Source: Egibacteraceae bacterium (GTDB taxonomy: Bacteria; Actinomycetota; Nitriliruptoria; Euzebyales; Egibacteraceae). From it: a DNA stretch of 64,000 nt. The notes under the pieces were generated by a model. The model was not told where the DNA came from and did not search any database. It worked only from the letters and a program-made list of their open reading frames with translations. This document shows positions 1-9,736 of this stretch, piece after piece. The stretch spans positions 142,497 to 206,496 of the forward strand of contig JAUJMQ010000001.1 of assembly GCA_030446775.1 (NCBI GenBank). The letters are read 5' to 3'. Position numbers and translations under genes: made by a program. The first letter of the stretch is position 1. Each line of letters begins with the position of its first letter.

Positions 1-436
1 CCCACGACGACGGCCGTGTCACCGTCGCGCAGGTCCTGCGACGGCTCCGGTGAGGGGATGGTCGTGCCGTTGCGCAGGAGCGCCACGATTGAGACGCCGG
101 TGCGCCGGCGGAGCTGGGTGTCGCCGATGGTGCGCCCCGCCGCGCTCCAGTCCGCGCGGATCGGCACCCAGTCGATGGCCAGGCCCTCGACCCACTGGCG
201 CAGGTCCGCGACGCTCGTGCTGACCTGCGACCCGCCGAGGATCTCCACGAGCGCGGAGCTGTCGGCCTGATCGAGGTCCACCACCTCGGTGCATGCGTCG
301 GGGTCGTCGCGGGCGTAGACCAGCAGCTCCCGACGTCCGGTGCGGTGCGCGATCACCCCGACCCGCCGCCCGGACTTCGTCACGAAGTCGTGCCGCAGCC
401 CGACCCCGGAAGCCGGGTCTCCTCGACGTGTGCCAT
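1..436 (-). CDS. cation:proton antiporter regulatory subunit, TrkA-C/KhtT-like (frameshifted near 408, runs off window)
   Basis: Minus-strand translation ...GLRHDFVTKSGRRVGVIAHRTGRRELLVYARDDPDACTEVVDLDQADSSALVEILGG...TGVSIVALLRNGTTIPSPEPSQDLRDGDTAVVVG; one G missing in a G run breaks the frame after MAHVEETRLPG. Confidence 0.7.
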
Positions 437-559
437 GGCTGTTCCGATCCTCCTCGGGGCGGCCCGGCTCGTCGGGCTGCACTCGTCCGCGCCGGCGCGG
501 CCGCCGGCCACCCCTCATCCGACCACACCGCGCCACTCCACGCCGTCGGGGCGAAGCCG

Positions 560-1021
560 AACGCCGCCGGCGCAAGGATCTGGTCGACCAGGTGACCATT
601 GAGCTCGTGCGCCACTGTGGCCGAGGAGGCGGAGGTCTACCCGGCGGTCAGGCAGAAGGTGAGCGAAGCCGAGGCCGAGCGGGCCAGGCACGAGCACGCC
701 GAGGCCCGAGGAGACGATGAAACGACTGGAGGGGCTGGAGCCGGACGACCCGTCCTTCGACGAGCACCTGACCACGCTCATGCGCGAGGTCCGCGACCAC
801 GTCGCCGAGGAGGAGGGCGAGATGTTCCCGCAGACGCGGCGGGTGTTCAGCCAGAGGAGCTCGTGGAGCTCGGCGCCAAGGTCGAGTCGGTCAAGAGGAT
901 CGGGCCGACCCGCCCGCACCCGGCCGCGCCGGACCAGCCTCCGGCGGACAAGCTGCTCGGCCCGGTCGCCGGCCTGTCGACCGCCTGCGGGACGCGGTGA
1001 GCAAGCGCGGCACCGAGCGCT
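560..1021 (+). pseudogene. hemerythrin HHE-domain protein, about four single-base frameshifts
   Basis: Frames stitch to KDLVDQVTIELVRH / VAEEAEVYPAVRQKVSEAEAERARHEHAEA / ETMKRLEGLEPDDPSFDEHLTTLMREVRDHVAEEEGEMFPQTRRVFS / EELVELGAKVESVKR. Confidence 0.65.
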
Positions 1022-1139
1022 GAGGGGCGTGGCTGTCGGGAGGTGAGGACGTCGCCGACGGCGGCGGGCGCCAGGTCTCGTCTCCAGCGCGTAGGGGTAA
1101 GGACCACAACCAGACGACCCGACGTCCAGGAGGAGCACC

Positions 1140-1373
1140 ATGGCCAGCAGCAGCGAAACCGGAACCGTCACCGGCACCAAGGACAAGGACTACAACCTCA
1201 TCTGGTTCACCGAGGCGTGCCTGAGCAACGCCCTGCGCCTGGAGACCTACATCCAGGACGCCGACCGCGACGGCGACAGCGAGCTCGCCGACTTCTTCCG
1301 CCGCGCACCGAAGGAGAGCCGCAAGGGCGGGGAGCAGGGCAAGCAGCTGCTCGCCAGCCGACTTCGCGGGTGA
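1140..1373 (+). CDS. small conserved hypothetical protein (77 aa)
   Basis: Intact ORF MASSSETGTVTGTKDKDYNLIWFTEACLSNALRLETYIQDADRDGD...; good spacing to neighbours. Confidence 0.6.
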   Translation: MASSSETGTVTGTKDKDYNLIWFTEACLSNALRLETYIQDADRDGDSELADFFRRAPKESRKGGEQGKQLLASRLRG

Positions 1374-1436
1374 CCCGCGCCTGACCGGGGCACGCGGGTC
1401 CGCCCCCGACGAGACAGTGGGGGCCGGGAGTCCGGG

Positions 1437-2138
1437 ATGAGGTCGACGCTGAGACGGCCGTACGCGGATCGCGACGAGGCGGGCCGGGTGCTCGCAGCGC
1501 ACCTCGGTGGCTACGCCGGTCGCGACGACGTCGTCGTCCTCGGGCTGCCGAGGGGTGGGATCCCGGTCGCGGCCCGGGTGGCGGCGGCGTTGGGCGCACC
1601 GCTCGACGTGCTCGTCGTGCGCAAGCTCGGCCTGCCGGGCCGCCCCGAGCTCGCGATGGGGGCGATCGCCGGGGTGGGAGACGCCGTGGAGGTCGTCCGC
1701 AACGACAGGGTCCTGGCCCAGGTCGGGGTGTCGCAGGACGCCTTCGACGACGTCCACCGGCGGGAGGTCGTCGAGCTGCGGCGCCGGGAAGTGACCTACC
1801 GGGACGGGCGGGCGCCCGTGCCGATGCACGGCCGGGTGGTCATCGTGGTCGACGACGGGCTGGCGACCGGGTCGACGATGCGGGCGGCGGTCGCCGCGGT
1901 GGGCCGCCAGCACCCGGCCCGGCTCGTCGTCGCCGTGCCGGCGGGCTCTGTCGAGGCGTGCAAGGCGCTGCGCGAGGAGGTCGACGACGTCGTGTGCGCG
2001 TGGACCCCCCGGCCGTTCTTCGCCGTCGGGCAGGCCTACCGCGACTTCAGCCAGACCGGCGACGCGCAGGTCCCCCGTGCCCTTGCCGACGCCGCGCACG
2101 GCGCCGACCGCCAGGCCGCGCGTGAACCGCCCGACTGA
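1437..2138 (+). CDS. phosphoribosyltransferase family protein
   Basis: PRPP loop VVIVVDDGLATGSTMRAAVAAV; LPRGGIPVA start motif. Confidence 0.85.
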   Translation: MRSTLRRPYADRDEAGRVLAAHLGGYAGRDDVVVLGLPRGGIPVAARVAAALGAPLDVLVVRKLGLPGRPELAMGAIAGVGDAVEVVRNDRVLAQVGVSQDAFDDVHRREVVELRRREVTYRDGRAPVPMHGRVVIVVDDGLATGSTMRAAVAAVGRQHPARLVVAVPAGSVEACKALREEVDDVVCAWTPRPFFAVGQAYRDFSQTGDAQVPRALADAAHGADRQAAREPPD

Positions 2139-3432
2139 GCAGGCGCGTCGCCTGGCGCTGCCGTTGCGCGACGACGCCGACCTCGACCCGCTCCTGGAGC
2201 GGGTCGGTGACGCCCGCTACGTGCTGCTCGGCGAGGCCTCGCACGGCACGCACGAGTTCTACGCTTGGCGGGCGGCGGTCACCCGCCGCCTCGTCACCGA
2301 GAAGGGATTCAGGTTCGTCGCCGTCGAGGGCGACTGGCCCGACTGCTACCGGGTGAACTGCTCGGTCACCGGGGCGCCCGGGGCGGCGCACGACCCCGCC
2401 GACGTGCTCGCCGACTTCGATCGCTGGCCGACGTGGATGTGGGCCAACGAGGAGGTGGTGGCGTTCACCCGCTGGCTGCGTCACCACAACGCCGACCTGC
2501 CTGCGCGCCGGCGGGTCGGGTTCTACGGCTTGGACGTCTACAGCCTGTGGGACTCGCTGCGCGGCATTCTCGGGTACCTCCGTGAACACGAGCCTGCCCA
2601 CATCGAGACGACGATGGCGGCGTTCCGGTGCTTCGAGCCATACGCGGAGGACCCCCAGGCCTACGCCCGCGCGACCCGGCTGGTCCCGACCAGCTGCGAG
2701 GACCGGGTGATCGCGATGCTCGCCGACCTGCGCCGGGTGACCGGCGACGACGGCGCCCCCGGGGCGGACGCCCGCTTCGACGCCGAGCAGAACGCGCTCG
2801 TGGCCGCCGGAGCGGAGGCCTACTACCGGGCGATGGTGGAAGGCGGACCGGCGTCATGGAACCTCCGCGACCGCCACATGACTGACACGCTGGACCGGCT
2901 CGTCGCCCACCACGGCGACGCGCCCGGCGGTGCTCCGGTGAAGGCGGTCGTCTGGGAGCACAACACCCACATCGGGGACGCCCGCTTCACCCACATGGCC
3001 GAGGCCGGGATGGTCAACGTCGGCCAGCTGGTCCGTGAGCGGCACGGCGAGGACGACGTCGTCCTCGTCGGCCTCGGCAGCCACCACGGGACCGTGGTCG
3101 CCGCCCGGGGGTGGGGTGAGCCGACGCGGGTCATGCCGGTGCCGCCTCCGCGGGCGTCCAGCATCGAGGCGCTGCTCCACGAGCTCGAGTCGCCGGCGGC
3201 CCTGTTCGTGTTCCCCGCCGAGCTGCCGGACTGGCTCACCCAACCGCGGGGCCACCGTGCGATCGGGGTCGTCTACCACCCGGACGCCGAGCGGTGGGGA
3301 AACTACGTCCCGACCGTCCTGGGCAGACGCTACGACGCCTTCTGCTGGTTGGACGAGACCCGGGCGCTGTCGCCGCTGCACGAGGTGCACCCCGGCGGCG
3401 GGGAACGGGAGGCCTGGCCGTACGGCGAATGA
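2122..3432 (+). CDS. erythromycin esterase family protein
   Basis: LLGEASHGTHEFY, VEGDWPDCYRVN, WEHNTHIGDARFTHM motifs; GTG start overlaps upstream pRTase. Confidence 0.88.
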   Translation: MNRPTEQARRLALPLRDDADLDPLLERVGDARYVLLGEASHGTHEFYAWRAAVTRRLVTEKGFRFVAVEGDWPDCYRVNCSVTGAPGAAHDPADVLADFDRWPTWMWANEEVVAFTRWLRHHNADLPARRRVGFYGLDVYSLWDSLRGILGYLREHEPAHIETTMAAFRCFEPYAEDPQAYARATRLVPTSCEDRVIAMLADLRRVTGDDGAPGADARFDAEQNALVAAGAEAYYRAMVEGGPASWNLRDRHMTDTLDRLVAHHGDAPGGAPVKAVVWEHNTHIGDARFTHMAEAGMVNVGQLVRERHGEDDVVLVGLGSHHGTVVAARGWGEPTRVMPVPPPRASSIEALLHELESPAALFVFPAELPDWLTQPRGHRAIGVVYHPDAERWGNYVPTVLGRRYDAFCWLDETRALSPLHEVHPGGGEREAWPYGE

Positions 3433-3436
3433 CAGC

Positions 3437-3831
3437 CGTGGACGCCCCGCTCCTCGCTCCCCTCGTCTCCCCGGAACACGAACGTCAGACGGAGCGTTCC
3501 GTCGTCCTCCCCGGTGAACATGGCCTCCCCCGACCCGTGGACCCGAAGACCTCGCCGTCTGGCGACACCGCCTTGGCGCCGCGCAAGGTGATGATGAACA
3601 GCCCGCGGTCCCGCGGCAGGTCGTTGAAGCGGAACGTCACCCTCAGGCGGTGAAGCGGAGCACCTCGCCACCGCACTTGAACCGAGGCGGTCCGGACTCG
3701 TCTATCGGGACCGTGTCCACCTCCGGCGGGCCCGTCCACGGCGGCTTGGCAGCCGACGCCGGCACCGCGGCCATCGCCAAGACCGCCACCGCCGTCAGCG
3801 ACACCACGCCCGCTCTCGCGTACCGGATCAT
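3437..3831 (-). pseudogene. small secreted protein with signal peptide, frameshifted
   Basis: MIRYARAGVVSLTAVAVLAMAAVPASAAKPPWTGPPEVDTVPIDESGPPRFKCGGEVLRFTA then continuation RVTFRFNDLPRDRGLFIITLRGAKAVSPDGEVFGSTG and GEAMFTGEDDGTLRLTFVF in other frames. Confidence 0.5.
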
Positions 3832-4043
3832 GTCAATCCTCCCCTCGACGCGACAGGGCCGCGACGAGCCCGCTGCCCCGCGCATCCCCCTCGCCCCTGT
3901 GAAGGTGTGACGGCGACGAGGTCAAGGCCCGGGGCGCTCTTGCGCGGCCGGTCCAGCCCGCTCCGCAACCACGGCCGCTGCGCCCGGCGCGGACGGCAAC
4001 CAGAGGAGAGCCGATGAGGCAGGCCCGCGGCTTCCGCCGTCCT

Positions 4044-4059
4044 ATATCCGAGCGGATAT
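4044..4059. promoter_or_regulatory. perfect palindrome ATATCCG-AG-CGGATAT, putative operator of the XRE gene
   Basis: 7-bp perfect inverted arms ending 9 nt before the GTG at 4069. Confidence 0.7.
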
Positions 4060-4068
4060 CATGGGCTG

Positions 4069-4698
4069 GTGTCAAGTGTCGCCGCGGGTCTTCTGCGGGA
4101 AGCCCGCCGCCGTGCGGGGCTGTCCCAGGCGGCGCTCGCGCGCCGCGCGGGGACCTCGCAGCCCACTGTGTCGGCCTACGAGCGAGGGCTCAAGGATCCG
4201 TCTGCTGCAACGCTTGCCCGCCTGCTGGCCGCTGCCGGGACGGCGCTGACCGGCGCCGCGGGGCCGACGACCACGCGCGAGTTCCTGCGCGGACAGGACG
4301 GGCTGCCCGCGACGTTCGGTCCCGACCGACTCGTCGATGTCGCCAGGCGTGTGCAGGGCGGCGAAGATGTGTGGTTCGCCCTCCGGGAGTTCCTCGACGG
4401 AGTGGCGCTCGTGGCGGACGTGGCCGGCACCGCCCACGTGCTGACCCTCATGGCCGAGCCGCCGGCGCGGCTCGGCGATCCGCAGGTCGACGCCCTGCTC
4501 GCCGGCGTCGCCGAGCATCTTGCGGGGGTGCACGGGCTCGACCGTCCGACGTGGGTGACCGACTCGTGGCGGTTCCTCGACAGGTGGTGGTTTCCGCATC
4601 GCCGCCGTGCGTTCGACGCGCTGGCCATCCGCGACGCGCCCTCGGCGTTTCGGCGCCGCGGCGTGTTCCTTCATCCGTCCATGCTCGAGCGGGTCTGA
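4069..4698 (+). CDS. XRE-family helix-turn-helix protein
   Basis: LLREARRRAGLSQAALARRAGTSQPTVSAYERGLKDPSAATLARLLAAAG. Confidence 0.85.
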   Translation: MSSVAAGLLREARRRAGLSQAALARRAGTSQPTVSAYERGLKDPSAATLARLLAAAGTALTGAAGPTTTREFLRGQDGLPATFGPDRLVDVARRVQGGEDVWFALREFLDGVALVADVAGTAHVLTLMAEPPARLGDPQVDALLAGVAEHLAGVHGLDRPTWVTDSWRFLDRWWFPHRRRAFDALAIRDAPSAFRRRGVFLHPSMLERV

Positions 4699-4701
4699 CC
4701 G

Positions 4702-5247
4702 GTGGACCGCGACGAGATCCTCGCGGCGCTCACCGCGGTCGGGCGGAAGCTGCAGGCGCGCGGGGTCCAGGGGGACCTCTACCTCGTCGGTGGCGCGGCC
4801 ATGGCGCTGGCCTACGACGCGCGCCGCGCGACCCGCGACGTCGATGCGGTCTTCGAGCCCAAGCTGCTCGTGTACGAGGCCGCTGCGGAGATCGCCGCGG
4901 AGCGCGGTCTGCCGCCCGACTGGCTCAATGACGCCGTCAAGGGGTTCCTGCCAGGGCCCGATCCCTACGAGGGGCCGGCGTTCGACCTGCCTGGGCTGCG
5001 AATCCAGGCCGCCTCACCGCAGATGCTGCTGGCCCTCAAGGTGCTCGCCGCACGGGTGGGCGAAGACGACGACGATGTCGCCCGGCTGGCGTCTATCGCC
5101 GGCCTGCCGGACGCTGAGGAGGTGCTGGAGCTCGTCGTGCAGATCACCGGCGCCACGCGGCTGACCGCACGCTCCCGGTTCTTCGTCGAGGCCGTGCTCG
5201 CCGACGGCGCCGGAGGGGATCCCGGGGATCCGTCACCCCCGGTGTGA
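4702..5247 (+). CDS. DUF6036-like nucleotidyltransferase
   Basis: LYLVGGAAMALAYDARRATRDVDAVFEP (GG-AM, D-D motif); starts 4 nt after XRE gene. Confidence 0.75.
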   Translation: MDRDEILAALTAVGRKLQARGVQGDLYLVGGAAMALAYDARRATRDVDAVFEPKLLVYEAAAEIAAERGLPPDWLNDAVKGFLPGPDPYEGPAFDLPGLRIQAASPQMLLALKVLAARVGEDDDDVARLASIAGLPDAEEVLELVVQITGATRLTARSRFFVEAVLADGAGGDPGDPSPPV

Positions 5248-5347
5248 CGGCGTCCCGGAACGCTGCTGCGACGGCGTCGACGCCGAGCTCGGCTCACCTG
5301 GCCTCGGCTCTCACCAGCCCCAGGTGATGCCAGGGCCCGGTCTGTCA

Positions 5348-5800
5348 GCGGATTCGGGACTCGATGATCGCGAACGGCGTCTCCGTTGGCGTGACGCTGA
5401 CCAGGTCGATGCCGCCCGCGGCGAGAAGGGCCTGGTGCTCGGCGAGCGCGCGTTCCCGACCGCCGGTGATGGCGAGCATCATCACGTCGAGCTTCTTCGC
5501 CCAGTGCGGCTCGGGCGTCTCGGGCATGACGGCCTCGACCAGCAGGACCGTTGCGCGGTCGTCGCGACCGGCGTCAGCCACCGCCGAGACGATCGACACC
5601 GCCTCCCTGTCGTCCCAGTCGTCCCAGTCGTGAATGATGTTGACCAACACGTAGGCGTCACACCCCGGGAGCGTCTTGGAAGAAGTGTTCGCGGTCGGTT
5701 GCGGCGACGTCCACGGCAACCGCTGGCGTCACAGGACTCCTTCCACCGCCGAGAATCGCCCTGATCAGCAGCCCCTGACCGCCGATGTTGGCGCGCCCGC
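5348..5800 (-). pseudogene. O-methyltransferase C-terminal remnant
   Basis: IGGQGLLIRAIL...EHFFQDAPG(frameshift)CDAYVLVNIIHDWDDWDDREAVSIVSAV...ATVLLVEAVMPETPEPHWAKKLDVMMLAITGGRER. Confidence 0.65.
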
Positions 5801-6274
5801 TTCTGCTGGCTGATATAGGTCCCGTCGGTTCCACGGCGTGCCAGAAAGGGACCCAGTTCGTTGAAGGGCGTTGCCATGGTTGACACCACCACGAGGCGTC
5901 TTGGAGCGGGCCCAGCAGGGTGCCGGCGCGGGAGCGGATCGCGGCGGTGGATGTCGGAAGACCAGTGGCGATGGTCGCCGGCGGTGAGCGCCTGGTCGCG
6001 AGCCTGGATCCGTCGTGTGGTCGTCGAGCGCGGCGCTTCGCGGGTCGTCGGCGTTGACGGAACCGGCCGTTGACGGCTGGCGCTGCCACGGACTGCCTTC
6101 AACAGCGTCGCGGTGCGCGTCGACCGAATCGCCGCGATGTATGACCTGCTGGTCGGACGTGGCACCGTGTCCCCGACGCCACACCGCCGATGTTGGCGCG
6201 CCGTGCTTCGTCGTGCGTGTGGGGCAGCTCTGCGACACCGTCGGCCGGCTGGTGCTGAGCGAGGCTGCGACCCA

Positions 6275-6400
6275 GACCGGCTCGCGAAGATGGGTGTGGA
6301 GCGGTTCCGTCGCTTCGCTGCGGCCCGCGACGTGCTCGTGCAGGGCAAGGTCGCTGACGCCCAGGGCCGCGGTGCCCCATGACCCGCCGCTGACCCGCGC
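6275..6400 (+). pseudogene. possible transposase (IS110-like) fragment
   Basis: RLAKMGVERFRRFAAARDVLVQGKVADA resembles an internal IS110-transposase segment; no ends or intact ORF. Confidence 0.3.
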
Positions 6401-6779
6401 TGCTGGAGATGGCGTTCGGCACCACGCCGTTCCAGATCGAGCCGGCGCCCCGCGCTGTCCGCTACGAGCGCCGGCGATCACGTCTACCGCGCCGCGTCCC
6501 AGTGCGATGGCAAGAGGCGAAGGCCGTCGAGCTCGCGGCGGTCGAGCTCGGACTGTCGACTCGGTAACGCGCCCGGCCGTGGGCCATGAAGGCGCGCGGG
6601 CCCGCCGGCGTCGCCTGCGCGAGCAGGTCGTCGCCGCAATCGCGTGACACGATCGGGTGGACGGAGACACCGTGGGCCATGCGGGCCGCGCCAGCGGCGG
6701 CCAGTCGAGCCGGCGGCGCACGAGCACGGCCTCGGTCGGTGGAGCGGCCGCCGCATGCCGTCCACAGGTGTGCCAGCTA

Positions 6780-7585
6780 GTCGTCGAGGACCCGGCTGGC
6801 GACCGACCGCGACCCGCCGGCGCTGTCGTCGGCCGGCGCCCCGCGGCGACGGCGTCCGAGCTCTCGATGGTCAGGCGCCGGGTCCGGGCCGTTCAGGGCA
6901 AGCACGCACGTGATGTCGGCCGCGTGGAGACGCTCGCCTCCGGCATGCCGCAGGTGTGTGACCACGCTGGGCGATGGCCGTCGCGCCTCCTCGTAGCGGT
7001 CGCTGTGCCCGAGCGCGGCGATCACGCCGGCGTCTGCCGCGCACGCACGATCGCTGCACCCCCGTCGAGCTCCGGCGCGACGGTGACCATCCGCACGACC
7101 CCGCTGCCGAGCGCGCCAGCTCGGACAGATCGGGTGGCCGCAGCTGCGCCGGATCGTGCGCGCCTCGCCGACGGGGGCTGAGGAACGGTCCCTCGACATG
7201 CGCGCCGATGAGCGTGCCGCTGGCGACCAGCGCCAGGCGACGCACGGCGTCGGTCATCGTGGCCGGCGGCGCGGTGACGATGCTCGCGAGCATCGACGTG
7301 GTGCCGTGTCGGCGGTGGAACGCGACGGCGCGCCGCGCCGCGCCGGGAAGGCAGTCGTGAAGTCGGCTCCGGCGCCGCCGTGGACGTGCAGGTCCACGAA
7401 CCCCGGCACGAGCACGCCGCCGCGGAGATCCTCGCCTCCGGGCGGTGGTGGCGCCCCCTCGGCGCAAGCGGTCACGGCAGCGATCCGCCCCCGCCGCACC
7501 GCGATCGAGCCGGCATCGAGAAGCCGGTCCGGCGTGACGATCCGCGCGCCCCACAAGACCGTGTCGGAGTCGCTCGACGGCGCGT
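6780..7585 (-). pseudogene. nagA: N-acetylglucosamine-6-phosphate deacetylase, multiply frameshifted
   Basis: GARIVTPDRLLDAGSIAVRRGRIAAVT...GGVLVPGFVDLHVHGGAGADF / HRRHGTTSMLASIVTAPP / GTLIGAHVEGPFLSP / ADAGVIAALGHSD. Confidence 0.75.
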
Positions 7586-7589
7586 TCAC

Positions 7590-7858
7590 CGCGCAGACGA
7601 CACCCGTGGAACAGCTTGGCGCGCAAGGAGTGCGGCACCGACGCGGCCGGCGTCCTGCCCGAAACGCCCCGCAGCGATGCCGGGAGCGCTGCGGAACGAC
7701 AGTCGGTCCGCCAGCGCCACACGGAGGGGATCCAACAGGTGCCGGCCGGCCGATGCCACACCGCCTCCGACGACCACGCGCTCCGGTCCGAACAGGGCCA
7801 CGGCCGCGGCCAACCCCGCCGCGAGCGCGTCGACCGCCTCGGCCCACAGCGCCCGGGC
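7590..7858 (-). pseudogene. ROK-family sugar kinase, C-terminal remnant (5' end missing)
   Basis: LWAEAVDALAAGLAAAVALFGPERVVVGGGVASAGRHLLDPLRVALADRL...GRVGAALLA. Confidence 0.7.
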
Positions 7859-8203
7859 TTGAACATCCCCGATACGATCTACGAGGCGGCCTCCGTCGAC
7901 GGCGCCACAGCCTGGAAGAAATTCACAGCCATAACCCTCCCGCTGCTCGCGCCTGCAACGTTCTTCGTTCTCGTCATCACGCTCATCGAGGCATTCAAGA
8001 CGTTCGAGGTCACCTACGTCATGACGGGAGGCGGTCCCCAGAACGCCTCGAACACGCTCGCATTCTTCATCTACGAGAATGCGTTCGTCTTCAGCCGCAT
8101 GGGATACGCGTCGGCGCTCGCCATGGTCCTGCTCGCCGTCGTGGCGCTGGTCACCATCCTGCTGTTCCGGATTCAGAAGACCCGTGTGTCCAGTATGAGG
8201 TGA
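7859..8203 (+). pseudogene. carbohydrate ABC transporter permease, C-terminal half only
   Basis: LNIPDTIYEAASVDGATAWKKFTAITLPLLAPATFFVLVITLIEAFKTFEVTYVMTGGGPQNASNTLAFFIYENAF; EAASVDGA EAA loop; N-terminal TM region missing. Confidence 0.8.
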
Positions 8204-8216
8204 CGTAGGTGATCGC

Positions 8217-9130
8217 ATGGCCGTAGGACAAGAGGCGCCGGCCGCCGCTCGTCCGGAGCGCGATCGCGCCGGAGCCCGGGAGCGACCGACACGGAACTGG
8301 CGGCGGATCCGCAGCGCGGCGTTGTCGTACGCCCTGCTGACGGTGTTCGCGGTCTTTACCGTATTCCCGTTCGTGTGGATGCTGCTGACCACATTCAAGT
8401 CGCGGGGAAACATCTTTGTCCTGCCGCCGACAATTATCCCGGACAGCCTGTTTCAGCCGGGAATGTTTGACGCTTACAGGGAGGTCCTGACTAAGCACGA
8501 CTTCGGTCGCTACCTGCTGAATAGCGCCTTCGTCGCGTCCATGGCCGGTTTGGGCCAGGTCATCACGGCGTCACTCGCCGGGTTCGCCTCCGCCAAGATG
8601 GAGTTCCGTGGCGCCAAGTTGATGTTCGGCCTCCTCGTGCTGTCGCTGATGGTGCCGATCGAGGTCACCATCATTGAGGAGTTCTTCATCGTCTTCCGCC
8701 TCGGATGGTTGAACACTATCTCCCGCTCATCGTTCCGTCCTTCCTCGTCGGCGCGTTCGGGACGTTCATGATGCGCCAGTTCTTCCGCGGTGTCCCCCAA
8801 GACCTCGTTGACGCCGCGAGCGTGGACGGAGCATCTCCGTTCCGTATGTACTGGAGCATCTTCCTGCCGCTCGCCCGCCCGGCGCTGGTAACGCTGTTCC
8901 TGATCGCTTGCATCACCAACTGGAACGAGCTGCTCAGGCCGGTGCTCTACATCTCGGACAGCAGCCTGTACACCGTCACGCTCGGGCTGGCCTCCTTCCA
9001 GGGTGAGTACGGCGCCCAGTGGAATCTGCTCCTTTCCGCTGCGGTGATCGCCATCGTGCCGCTGCTCGTCCTCTACGTCTTCATGCAGCGCTACATCGTT
9101 CAGGGGTTCGTGTCGTCGGGACTGAAATAG
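8217..9130 (+). CDS. carbohydrate ABC transporter permease (MalG/UgpE-like), frameshift near 8710
   Basis: TM-rich start ...LLTVFAVFTVFPFVWMLLTTFKSRGNIF; second frame YLPLIVPSFLVGAFGTFMMRQFFRGVPQDLVDAASVDGASPFRMYWSIFLPLARPAL. Confidence 0.8.
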
Positions 9131-9262
9131 CCAGCGGAGGTCGCTTCGGAGGCACGGGAAGTCCAACACCGCCGCGAATCTCGCCGCCCTTCTGGCAATT
9201 CGCGGTGAGCGGGTCGGGGTCATCGACACCGACATGCAGTCGCCAGGGATCCACATCCTGAC
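9131..9262 (+). pseudogene. ParA/MinD-type P-loop ATPase N-terminal remnant
   Basis: GGTGKSNTAANLAALLAIRGERVGVIDTDMQSPGIHIL after correcting one missing base in the P-loop. Confidence 0.6.
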
Positions 9263-9478
9263 GGCCAGACCACTCCCGCGACGGCGAGGACGCAGCCGCC
9301 CAGCAGGGGCGACGGCGCGGGTGGTCGGGTCGACGCCGGCCGCGCCCGGCTTGTGCCGTGGCGGCCCGCTGGATGCGAGCCTCCCGGAAGCTGGCCCGCC
9401 AGGACGGCGTCTGCCACAACGATGACCGCCACCACCGCCCGCCCGCAAGGAAACCGCAGGTCAAGGGGTTAATCGGGA

Positions 9479-9524
9479 AGCGCGCCGGGAGGGACTCGAA
9501 CCCCCGACCTTCTGATCCGTAGTC
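9479..9524 (-). repeat. att-like duplicate of tRNA-Arg(ACG) 3' half
   Basis: agcgcgccgggagggactcgaacccccgaccttctgatccgtagtc; 45/46 identical to 21061-21106. Confidence 0.88.
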
Positions 9525-9736
9525 GGCTGCGCCCCGTCGCGGCGCCCGTCGCGGGAAGCCCCGTTCCGCCGCTGACCTGCGGGTTCGCTGGCACGGCTGG
9601 CGCGCAAGGACACGGGCTGGAACCGGTCTGGCGCGCGTTTTCGTGAGCAGGTCGTGAGCATCCTGGGGCACCCGCCCGGCGGCCGGCTGTTGTGCTGGAG
9701 GTGGTTGGCGCCCGCGCCGGCTGAGGGCTGAGCGCC

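Noticed and set aside
9479-9524. Functional tRNA gene
   Set aside because: Only the anticodon loop to 3' end is present; D-arm and 5' acceptor strand are missing.
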